Positions 1 through 6,442 of a stretch of 14,992 bases of DNA are shown here, in pieces. This DNA comes from a bacterium (GTDB lineage Bacteria; Ratteibacteria; UBA8468; B48-G9; JAFGKM01): positions 1-14,992 of the forward strand of contig DAORXQ010000023.1 of NCBI GenBank assembly GCA_035371905.1. Direction: 5' to 3'. The notes below the pieces were generated by a model, which saw only the letters and a list, made by a program, of their open reading frames with translations, was not told the DNA's origin and did no database searches. The number at the start of each line of letters is the position of its first letter. Within the stretch, counting starts at the first letter, position 1. The position numbers and the translations under genes were made by a program.

Positions 1-177
1 TTATGATTGAAAATTTTTATTAAATTTTTTAGGATTGTTGTATGGTTTGTAAGCGTTCAAGTGAGGTTCACAATATTTTCTGAAATAAAATGTTAGATTT
101 ATGTAAAAATCCATTCCTCTTATAATAAAAAATGTGGTCAGCCCTTAAAGTATCAACAAATAGAATTACTTTTTCAT
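1..177 (-). pseudogene. Remnant of a sulfatase-like gene (N-terminal motif, two frames)
   Basis: Just downstream of the ceramidase-like gene, one minus frame from about 171 to 68 reads KVILFVDTLRADHIF and then a short tail to a stop. This matches the usual N-terminal metal-binding stretch of sulfatases (hydrophobic strand followed by DTLRADHL). The obvious ATG (177-175) is out of frame with the motif by one base in an A run: ATG AAA AAG TAA as it stands, but one more A would give M-K-K-V-I-L. Around 114 the best coding-like frame changes again and runs MDFYINLTFYF... to ...NPKKFNKNFQS with a stop at 3-1; the ATG at 114 has an AGAGGA just upstream. Sulfatases are normally about 450-500 residues, so only a scrap remains. 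The sulfatase match is based on a short motif; a sequencing or assembly frameshift cannot explain the missing bulk unless the gene lies elsewhere. Confidence 0.35.
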
Positions 178-180
178 TTT

Positions 181-1461
181 TTATTCTCTCACAAACTTAA
201 CTATACTATCAACAAGAACATCTCCTACATCTTCTCTGAATGGCATAACTCCAAAAATCCTTGGAACAAAAGTTGAAGCATATCCTTTAACCTGAAAATC
301 ATATCTTGAAGGAATGTAGGGAATGCTTCCATTTGCATAGGTTATTACAAAAACATTTTTTTCAGGAAATGCACTTTCAATCTTTCTCTGGAATTCAACA
401 AAAAGTTCTGCGGGTATTGCAATTAAAAGTGCCTTGTTTATTTCAATTAGTTGAATTTCTATTTCTGTGTGATAAAGGCTCCCTTTTTTTTCATAGAGAG
501 AAAGTTGAACCTTTGCCCCTTCTATCTGAAATTTTGCCATATTTCTTTTTCTTTCATCTTTTTCTTCTTCTAATATTTTTTCATTTTCTTCTATAACTTT
601 TTTCAACTCACTTTTAGATATTGGAACATTTGGAAGGATAACTTTAAAACTTCTATTTCTGAAAAAATTTGTCTCTTCTGTTTCAATTTTATCAACTCCT
701 TCAATAACTACCTCGGCAAAATATTTCCCAATTCTTTCAATTTCTTTAAAGCCGTCTTCAGGATTTTTGCTTACTGCTGGTTTACTGTTTATATCTCCAC
801 ACGCACCCTGAAAGAAAATTGTTTCAAATTGTGTTTTCTCTCTGATTATATCAACTGCTTTTCCTGGCCAATCCCTGCTTATTAATGTATTATTTGGTCC
901 CTGAACAACTGCATGAGCACCATAGTTTACAAGAAGAACAATCGGTTTTTCAGTTTCCTTTTCAACAAATTTCATAACTTTTATTTCATTATTAACCCCT
1001 ACATCTTCTTTAACCCTGTTATAACTTATTTTTTCTCCATCTATTTTTATTTTTCCAATTCCAACTTTTATCTCTTTTAAATTCTCTTTACTTATTCTCA
1101 CTGCCTCAACAATTAATTCAGGGAGTTTTGAAAGATAATCCTCATCTTCTTCTCCCCACCCAATATGCCCACCTGTCGCTGGACCTGAATGGGTATGAAT
1201 ACCTGCCAGTAAAATTTTATTTTTTTCTATACCAAATTTTTTGCTTATTTTTCTTCTTATTTTTTTTACAAGATTATTCTTAAAACAGATTAAGTCACAA
1301 CCAGCAATAATTCCTTTCTCCTTTTCCTTTTCAAGATAAATTAATCTACAAAAAAGATTATCATGTACACCTGCTGATTTTCTTTTAAGAAAAGGACCAT
1401 ATCCAGCAAGTTCAACTCCAACAGGTGGAGTAATATCAACCTTTCCAGTACCGACTTTCAT
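181..1461 (-). CDS. Neutral/alkaline ceramidase-like hydrolase
   Basis: A 426-residue protein resembling the N-terminal catalytic domain of neutral/alkaline non-lysosomal ceramidases. It opens with MKVGTGKVDITPPVG, the family hallmark, followed by GIHTHSGPAT (residues 87-96), NYGAHAV (179-185), SRDWPG (195-200), QGACGDIN (218-225), IPAELF (349-354) and a YANGSIPYIPSR stretch (375-386). H91, H183 and E352 could be the zinc ligands. The full-length ceramidases are about 650-750 residues; this one lacks their C-terminal immunoglobulin-like domain and has no signal peptide. At the loop where ceramidases carry the catalytic serine (GDVSPN) this protein has GDINS, so the substrate may not be ceramide. 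The start is supported by AAGGAGG, 5 bases before the ATG. It is the last intact gene of the leftward cluster; hydrolysis of an amide in a glycan or lipid is possible but not shown. Confidence 0.8.
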   Translation of the reverse strand: MKVGTGKVDITPPVGVELAGYGPFLKRKSAGVHDNLFCRLIYLEKEKEKGIIAGCDLICFKNNLVKKIRRKISKKFGIEKNKILLAGIHTHSGPATGGHIGWGEEDEDYLSKLPELIVEAVRISKENLKEIKVGIGKIKIDGEKISYNRVKEDVGVNNEIKVMKFVEKETEKPIVLLVNYGAHAVVQGPNNTLISRDWPGKAVDIIREKTQFETIFFQGACGDINSKPAVSKNPEDGFKEIERIGKYFAEVVIEGVDKIETEETNFFRNRSFKVILPNVPISKSELKKVIEENEKILEEEKDERKRNMAKFQIEGAKVQLSLYEKKGSLYHTEIEIQLIEINKALLIAIPAELFVEFQRKIESAFPEKNVFVITYANGSIPYIPSRYDFQVKGYASTFVPRIFGVMPFREDVGDVLVDSIVKFVRE

Positions 1462-1462
1462 T

Positions 1463-1620
1463 TTATCCTCCTTTCCATACTGGAGTTAGCCAGCCAAGTT
1501 CACCATTTCAGGATTTTCAGTTAACAAAATATGGAGTGTCAGAACTTTAAATTTAAGTGTAAATCTTTCCCCAACTTTTAAAATTGAAGAAGATATAATA
1601 TAAAAACCTTTTTTCTCCAT
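1463..1620 (-). pseudogene. Internally deleted gene: N-terminus and C-terminus only
   Basis: This gap is not empty. Starting two bases after the aminotransferase stop, an ATG at 1620 opens a 44-codon frame beginning MEKKGFYIISSSILKVGER and ending at TAA 1488-1486. Its first 28 or so residues look like the start of a larger beta-rich protein (K-V-G-E-R-F-T-L-K-F-K-V-L-T). In another frame, codons 1507-1466 read NGELGWLTPVWKGG and stop at TAA 1465-1463, a single base before the ATG of the ceramidase-like gene; the final GGA GGA codons form that gene's ribosome binding site. This looks like the true C-terminus of an operon gene whose middle has been lost and whose frame has shifted. The alternative is a real 44-residue small protein, but its ATG has no Shine-Dalgarno sequence. 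The identity of the parent gene is unknown to me. Confidence 0.45.
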
Positions 1621-1622
1621 TT

Positions 1623-2879
1623 TTAATTTATGTATTTTTTAATCTTTTTTGCTATCTCTTTTATATCTTTATATTTCCAGTTTTCACTAATTCCTATGAT
1701 TAAAACTCTGCTTAAAATATCAAGTGTATTCGGACACATATCTTCTGAATATGAAGGTAATTTCCCTTTATAATAAGAACATGTAAATGGACATCCTTCT
1801 TCTGTTGGTGTTTTCTTTTCAATTATGTGTTCCCAGTATTTGTATATATGCCAGTCCCTTATATCTTTATCATATATTCCACCAGCAGGAACTTTTTCTT
1901 TCTTTAAATTTTCCATAAGTTTTTTTGCCTCTTCTGCCCTTTCGGTTAAAAATACAAGATTAGTAGCACATTCACCTTCAGGGTCATTTACTGGAGCATA
2001 TTTAACTCTTTTCACTTCACCTATAGATTCAATAAGCATTTTCTTATTTTTTCTCATTTTTTTCAAATAACTATCAAGTTTCTTCAATTGAGCCAGACCA
2101 ATAGCAGCATTAATCTGACCCATCCTGTAATTTTCTCCATAAAAAAGTTCTCCAGGTATCCTTTCTCTTGCATATCTATTCGGTCTCCAGCAGGCAGCAG
2201 TATCGTGCCATGATTGAGCCCTTATATAGATTTTCTCATCATCTGTTACAACCATTCCTCCCTCTCCTGTATTTATTATCTTATAAAAGTCAAATGAAAA
2301 ACATCCTGCATCTCCAAAAGTTCCAAGATGTTTTCCTTTATAACTTCCACCATCTGCCTGTGCACAGTCCTCTATTACCTTTAAGTTGTATTTCTTTGCC
2401 ATCTTCATAATTTTCTCCATATTTGAAGGAAGTCCCCTCATATGAACAGGCATAATCGCTTTTGTATACTTTGTTATTTTCTTTTCTATGTCATCAGGGT
2501 CTATTGTTAATGTTTCATCTATTTCAGCAATAACAGGAATTGCTTTTGCTACAAGTACTGCTGAACAGGTGGCAAAAAATGTATACCCCGGTATAATAAC
2601 TTCATCACCAGGTCCAATTCCGCAGGCAATCAAAGAAGCAATTAAAGCACTCGTTCCGGAATTAACAGCCAGAGCATATTTACTCCCAAATTTTTCTGCA
2701 AACTCTTTTTCAAATTGTCCAACTTTGTCTTTTTTTCCTTCCGGTACATAATATCTGAAAAGATGTGCAGGTGAAAGTGCAGGGTTTTCATCAAGCAGTT
2801 TAAAAATTTCCTTTTTTATCTCTTTTTTCAAATCCCACAAATCAATTATTCCCTTTAATTCTTCATTTTCTATTTTCAT
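1623..2879 (-). CDS. DegT/DnrJ/EryC1/StrS family PLP-dependent aminotransferase
   Basis: A 418-residue fold-type-I PLP enzyme of the sugar aminotransferase family, which transfers an amino group to a keto-sugar or cyclitol. Visible family motifs are NSGTSAL (73-79), GDEVIIPGYTFFAT (91-104), VIEDCAQADG (168-177; the aspartate pairs with the PLP ring nitrogen), SFDFYKIINTGEGG (195-208; K200 is the expected Schiff-base lysine) and NYRMGQINAAIG (250-261). Length is slightly above the usual 370-400, with an N-terminal helix-like extension of about 40 residues and three cysteines (363, 367, 382) in the C-terminal part. The ATG follows AAGGAGG with 6 bases between. It sits 26 bases after the GNAT gene. 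The pairing of aminotransferase, acetyltransferase and Gfo/Idh dehydrogenase recalls clusters making N-acylated amino sugars, but the substrate cannot be read from the sequence. Confidence 0.9.
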   Translation of the reverse strand: MKIENEELKGIIDLWDLKKEIKKEIFKLLDENPALSPAHLFRYYVPEGKKDKVGQFEKEFAEKFGSKYALAVNSGTSALIASLIACGIGPGDEVIIPGYTFFATCSAVLVAKAIPVIAEIDETLTIDPDDIEKKITKYTKAIMPVHMRGLPSNMEKIMKMAKKYNLKVIEDCAQADGGSYKGKHLGTFGDAGCFSFDFYKIINTGEGGMVVTDDEKIYIRAQSWHDTAACWRPNRYARERIPGELFYGENYRMGQINAAIGLAQLKKLDSYLKKMRKNKKMLIESIGEVKRVKYAPVNDPEGECATNLVFLTERAEEAKKLMENLKKEKVPAGGIYDKDIRDWHIYKYWEHIIEKKTPTEEGCPFTCSYYKGKLPSYSEDMCPNTLDILSRVLIIGISENWKYKDIKEIAKKIKKYIN

Positions 2880-2905
2880 AATTAACCTCCTTTTCTCTTC
2901 TTATT

Positions 2906-3478
2906 TTATCCTATTTTTTCAAATTTAAATAAATCCATACTTTTTAAAAAATAATCTATTTTTAAATTTAAATTTTTTGAAACCTCATCCCATCTTGAAA
3001 AATCCTCTTCAGATTCAATAACAGGGACAAAACCAAGTTTAAAATATGTTTTTATTGCACCAATTCTAAATGGGTCTGTCAGAAGATATATAATTTCATA
3101 TTTTCTTTTTCTCAAAAATTGAATTACATAAAAGCATAAAAAATAACCAAGTCCTTTTCCTCTATGATTTTTATCAACACATACCCATCCAAGTTCTGCT
3201 ATTTTTCTGTTATTATAAAATCCCTTATCAAGACCACAGGCAGTTCCAATTATTTTGTTACTATAGACACAGAAAAAAATACCTTCAGGAGAGAGAGTAT
3301 TATCAAGTATTGTTTTTTGAAGTTTTTCCAGATTCCATTCACCGAGTTCATTATTGCTTAAAAGAGAAATATATTCCTCTTCATCTCCTCTTTCAAAATT
3401 TCTTATTTCATATCCATCTGGAATTTCTATTCTTTCAAAATTTTTTGATTTAGGCAAAACCATTCTTAACTGTTTCAT
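2906..3478 (-). CDS. GNAT family N-acetyltransferase
   Basis: A 190-residue single-domain protein with the GNAT fold signature. Residues 98-111 (GWVCVDKNHRGKGLG) are the beta4/alpha3 acetyl-CoA pyrophosphate loop, with the R-x-x-G-x-G element HRGKGLG at 105-111. The later stretch IYLLTDPFRIGAIKTYFKLGF (about 130-150) matches the end motif in which a helix (A-x-x-x-Y-x-x-x-G-F) precedes the last strands. Its ATG overlaps the stop of the Gfo/Idh gene as ATGA, so translation is probably coupled. A role in acetylating the amine made by the neighbouring DegT enzyme would fit the operon, but peptide, antibiotic or protein N-terminal substrates are equally compatible with the fold. The first 20 or so residues precede the fold and are not conserved in any way I recognise. 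Confidence 0.85.
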   Translation of the reverse strand: MKQLRMVLPKSKNFERIEIPDGYEIRNFERGDEEEYISLLSNNELGEWNLEKLQKTILDNTLSPEGIFFCVYSNKIIGTACGLDKGFYNNRKIAELGWVCVDKNHRGKGLGYFLCFYVIQFLRKRKYEIIYLLTDPFRIGAIKTYFKLGFVPVIESEEDFSRWDEVSKNLNLKIDYFLKSMDLFKFEKIG

Positions 3479-4728
3479 TTTTTAATTTTTTCCTCAATAT
3501 CCATCAAATATTTTCTTCTTTTTTCATCCACCTTTCTATAAATTTCATCATGAATTTTAATCTCACCGAGTATTGAAGTATAGGGTTGACCTGGGATATT
3601 TCTATCTTTTGGGTCTGGTGACCATCTATCATTTTCATATTTTTTCCTTTCCTCTTCTTTCCTGAAATCAGGAACTTCAAGAGGGATACTCCCGGAACAG
3701 GCAGAACGATATGCAAGAATTCCAGGCAAGGTCATATCCATAGCGGTATAAATATCTATGGGTGGTGGTTCATCCTTTATTATTGAATCAACAAAACTCC
3801 ATACAACAAAAAAATCACTTCCACCATGTCCTGCTTTTTTTGCTTCTTCTTTATACTTTATAAATTCAGGAATATAACTTCTCTTCTCCTCTTTTATATC
3901 AAGGGTTTCAGTTAATTCTACTGTATGAAGATTTAAAACTCCTGTATCCTTCCATCTATTATTTTCCATTGCTCCTTTTGTTCCATGAACTCTATACCAT
4001 ATTGAATCATGAGGACCTGTTGACCATGCAATAACTCTGGTTAAAGCACAATTATCCATTATACATACAAATAAACCCCAGTCATCTCCAATTCTTCCAA
4101 CTTCTCTTGAAAGTTTATTTGGAACAACAAAACCAACCACTTTCAAAGGTCTTGTTTTTGTTATCTTTATTATAGGTCCAAGAGAATGAGTGCAGTAATA
4201 TGTTGAAGGAAGCCAGTTTCTCCAGTGTTCTTTTCCACCTGTTATGATATGCCATATACCTCTACAATCATGAACATATTCACATTCTCCATAAAGATAC
4301 TCTCCAATAACTCCTTCTTTATACAATCTTTCCATTTCCTGAATATAAGGAAAAAAACAGTAATTTTCTCCAAACATATATACTTTTTTTGACCTCTCAA
4401 CTGCACGACACAAATCAACCCCTTCTGCCAGAGTTTTACAAGCAATTACCTCTGATAAAACATGACGACCTGAATCTAATGCTTTTATTGCTGCTGGTGC
4501 ATGTTCTGTACAATAATTACAAACAACGACTATATCAAGGTCATGCTCAAGAAATTTATCATAACCACTGTAACCGGTTATTCCTTCTTTATCCTTTAAG
4601 AAATTTCTGAGAAATAATTCATCATAATCACATATAGCAACAACTTCTGTATTCGGATTTATACTAAAAAGATTAGCAAAGGAAGAACCTCTTTTTATTC
4701 CAAAAATCCCGACTTTAAGTTTTTTCAT
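3475..4728 (-). CDS. Gfo/Idh/MocA family oxidoreductase
   Basis: A 417-residue NAD(P)-dependent dehydrogenase-like protein. Residues 4-17 (LKVGIFGIKRGSSF) form the Rossmann dinucleotide loop, EVVAICDYDE (28-37) is the second strand with acidic residues that favour NAD(H), and HVLSEVIACKTLAEG (89-103) occupies the place of the family E-K-P motif with a lysine retained. The C-terminal domain contains YYCTHSLGP (177-185), a stretch reminiscent of the GH109 branch of the family, in which NAD-dependent glycoside cleavage occurs; that assignment is tentative. An upstream in-frame TTG at 4749 is possible, but it has no ribosome binding site, whereas the ATG at 4728 follows AAGGGGG closely, so I use the ATG. 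It overlaps the acetyltransferase gene by four bases and lies about 116 bases downstream of the transporter. Likely substrates are sugars or glycosides imported by that transporter. Confidence 0.87.
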   Translation of the reverse strand: MKKLKVGIFGIKRGSSFANLFSINPNTEVVAICDYDELFLRNFLKDKEGITGYSGYDKFLEHDLDIVVVCNYCTEHAPAAIKALDSGRHVLSEVIACKTLAEGVDLCRAVERSKKVYMFGENYCFFPYIQEMERLYKEGVIGEYLYGECEYVHDCRGIWHIITGGKEHWRNWLPSTYYCTHSLGPIIKITKTRPLKVVGFVVPNKLSREVGRIGDDWGLFVCIMDNCALTRVIAWSTGPHDSIWYRVHGTKGAMENNRWKDTGVLNLHTVELTETLDIKEEKRSYIPEFIKYKEEAKKAGHGGSDFFVVWSFVDSIIKDEPPPIDIYTAMDMTLPGILAYRSACSGSIPLEVPDFRKEEERKKYENDRWSPDPKDRNIPGQPYTSILGEIKIHDEIYRKVDEKRRKYLMDIEEKIKK

Positions 4729-4745
4729 CTTTCCCCCTTTTTCTT

Positions 4746-4817
4746 TCAATAAATTTTTTCTAAAACTTTTTCAGAGAATATTTTAATCTTAATTTCATCG
4801 CTTATAAAATCTTTCAA
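4746..4817 (-). pseudogene. Short protein-like tail, possible gene remnant
   Basis: In the gap between the transporter and the Gfo/Idh gene, the minus strand holds an open frame in phase with the transporter's stop codon and running to a TGA at 4748-4746. From a TTG at 4817, preceded by GGAAGAGG, it reads LKDFISDEIKIKIFSEKVL and four more residues. The lysine, glutamate and isoleucine-rich composition and codon use look like the neighbouring genes rather than like non-coding DNA, and the stop overlaps the alternative TTG start of the next gene. It may be the C-terminal end of a lost gene or a 23-residue peptide. The length is short enough that chance is a real possibility. Confidence 0.2.
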
Positions 4818-4844
4818 ATTCCTCTTCCAAAAGTATAAATTTTC

Positions 4845-6167
4845 TCAGTATTTATAAAGGTCAAAAAATCTTCTTCTCATTTTCAAAAATAATTCCCTTG
4901 TCTTTACATCCTTATCAGGTTTTACCTTTCTGTATATTATAATTGCTGAAATCTGGCATAACAAATTTATTAAAAAAATTATGTTGTAAATATCAAAAGT
5001 TCTATTAAAAATAAGAATTCCCAAGTTTTTAAATTTTTCAAGAATATAACCTGCAAAAACAGGTGAAAATCCCTGAAAAATGCCAATCCATGCATAATAT
5101 ATTGATGTATAATAAATAACATTTACATTGGTAAGAATTCCTGCATATAAAAACCTTGAATCACCAACAGACCTACCGAGAAGAGTACCCCCTGAAAGAA
5201 AGTATAATAAAAATGCAAAATTAAAAATTGAAGGTATATCTCTTGGTAAAACTAACCAGAAAAAAGGAACAAGTATATACAGACATAAACTCAAAATTAC
5301 AACAGGTCTTCCCCCAAATCTATCTCCAAGATAACCCCATATAAAACCCATCAATATAGAACCCAAAATTGACGCATTATCAAGAAAAATAATAGTTCTT
5401 GGTATAAAATTGAGTTTTTCTTTGAGAAATATAGGTACAAAACTCATAAGAGAACTTCCAAAAAGAGCAATCCCACAGGCAAAAAGAAAGTAAAGAAAAT
5501 TTTTATCCTGCAATGGTATAAGTATTTTTTTTAAATTTATATCAGGTTTTTCTCTTTTTGGTTCTCCAAAAGGAACAAAACTCATAAAATAAACACTTAA
5601 AATTCCAAAAATAAAAGCAATCCCTATCAAAAAAAGATATTTCTCTATTCCTTCTCCTTTTCCTACTATATAACTTCCAAAAGAAACAGCCAGTATTCCT
5701 GTTAAATTAAATATAATATTAAAAATTGCTGTATATTTTCCTCTTAATTCATCAGGAATAAACTCTTTAGTCCATGCATAATAACCGGTTTCTCCAAATG
5801 CGCGAAGAAATGCAAATAACAAAATAACAAAAGTGACAAAATTTATACCGGTTTTAATCCCATATTTTTCAATAATGAGTGGAAGTAAAAGTAAAGAAAC
5901 TATAACAAATTTCCTGATTCCAAAACATATAAGAAAAGTTCTTTTACTGCCAAAATAATCAACATAACTGCTTAAAAATGGAGCAATAATTCCGAAAAAT
6001 GGCAGAAAAGAAAGTAAAATCCCTATTTTATATTTTGGAATACTGAGTTCTGATAGAAAAAGTAGAAAAATAGAACCAAAAACAGTCAAAAGGCAGAATA
6101 TTGAATTAAAAGCACCTGCAGCCACACTCCATCTTAAACCTTTTATTATTTCCCTTTCTTTATTCAT
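4845..6167 (-). CDS. MFS transporter, 12 membrane segments
   Basis: A 440-residue polytopic membrane protein of the major facilitator superfamily. Hydrophobic stretches are consistent with two six-helix halves joined by a cytoplasmic loop rich in charged residues (about 200-217, GEPKREKPDINLKK). The two signature loops are present in diverged form: VDYFGSKRTF (69-78) between helices 2 and 3 and GYLGDRFGGRP (278-288) between helices 8 and 9. A substrate is not readable; sugar or oligosaccharide uptake would suit the downstream genes. The ATG at 6167 has no Shine-Dalgarno sequence, and an in-frame TTG lies two codons upstream at 6173. A strong promoter sits immediately in front, so the mRNA leader can be only a few bases long. 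It appears to be the first gene of the leftward cluster that ends with the ceramidase-like gene. Confidence 0.9.
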   Translation of the reverse strand: MNKEREIIKGLRWSVAAGAFNSIFCLLTVFGSIFLLFLSELSIPKYKIGILLSFLPFFGIIAPFLSSYVDYFGSKRTFLICFGIRKFVIVSLLLLPLIIEKYGIKTGINFVTFVILLFAFLRAFGETGYYAWTKEFIPDELRGKYTAIFNIIFNLTGILAVSFGSYIVGKGEGIEKYLFLIGIAFIFGILSVYFMSFVPFGEPKREKPDINLKKILIPLQDKNFLYFLFACGIALFGSSLMSFVPIFLKEKLNFIPRTIIFLDNASILGSILMGFIWGYLGDRFGGRPVVILSLCLYILVPFFWLVLPRDIPSIFNFAFLLYFLSGGTLLGRSVGDSRFLYAGILTNVNVIYYTSIYYAWIGIFQGFSPVFAGYILEKFKNLGILIFNRTFDIYNIIFLINLLCQISAIIIYRKVKPDKDVKTRELFLKMRRRFFDLYKY

Positions 6168-6181
6168 TTTCAAAATAAATA

Positions 6182-6209
6182 ATAATACAACTGATTCAAA
6201 TTAAGTCAA
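6182..6209 (-). promoter_or_regulatory. Sigma-70-type promoter for the MFS gene
   Basis: TTGACT (6209-6204), a 16-base spacer and TATTAT (6187-6182), each five of six matches to consensus. The -10 box ends 14 bases before the ATG at 6167, so a start site 6-8 bases downstream would leave a 5' leader of about 6-8 bases before that ATG, or essentially none before the TTG at 6173. The remaining 100 or so bases up to the tRNA-His gene show nothing further that I can identify. Confidence 0.6.
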
Positions 6210-6310
6210 AAATTTATTAACAATATGCAGAGTGATAGGTTAGTGAAAATTGAAATGTGTAATTAGAAACTGACTTTTAACCAAATACCTTTTGTTTTTG
6301 AAAAAATTAG

Positions 6311-6384
6311 GGTGAGTGAGGGGATTTGAACCCCCGACTCCTGGAGCCACAGTCCAGTGCTCTATCCGCTGAGCTACACTCACC
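6311..6384 (-). tRNA. tRNA-His (anticodon GTG)
   Basis: A complete cloverleaf on the minus strand. The acceptor stem is GTGAGTG (6383-6377) with CACTCAC (6318-6312), and the histidine-specific extra G-1 at 6384 faces discriminator C73 at 6311. The D arm (GCTC/GAGC), the anticodon stem CTGGA/TCCAG around loop CTGTGGC, and the T arm GGGGG-TTCAAAT-CCCCT are all intact (one G-U pair in the T stem). The anticodon is GTG. The 3' CCA is not encoded; the next bases are CTAA followed by a run of six T, which may help end transcription. Confidence 0.96.
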
Positions 6385-6394
6385 ATTCTTTTAT

Positions 6395-6423
6395 ATTTTA
6401 TCCTTTATATTGGAAAATGTAAA
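6395..6423 (-). promoter_or_regulatory. Promoter of tRNA-His
   Basis: TTTACA (6423-6418), a 17-base spacer and TAAAAT (6400-6395), each one mismatch from consensus. The -10 box ends 10 bases before the first tRNA base, giving a very short precursor leader. It lies in the 58-base gap after the URO-D-like gene, so the tRNA can be expressed independently of that operon. Confidence 0.6.
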
Positions 6424-6442
6424 CTAAAAAATAACTCTATTT

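Noticed and set aside
306..596. 96-codon plus-strand frame opposite the ceramidase-like gene
   Set aside because: Runs of F, L and H come from the complement of lysine/glutamate codons; the opposite strand carries a clear protein family.
4729..4749. TTG start for the Gfo/Idh gene
   Set aside because: No ribosome binding site precedes it, whereas the ATG at 4728 follows AAGGGGG and starts directly at the Rossmann strand.
6311..6384. tRNA-His considered as an integration (att) site
   Set aside because: No integrase gene and no direct repeat of the tRNA 3' end were seen in the window.
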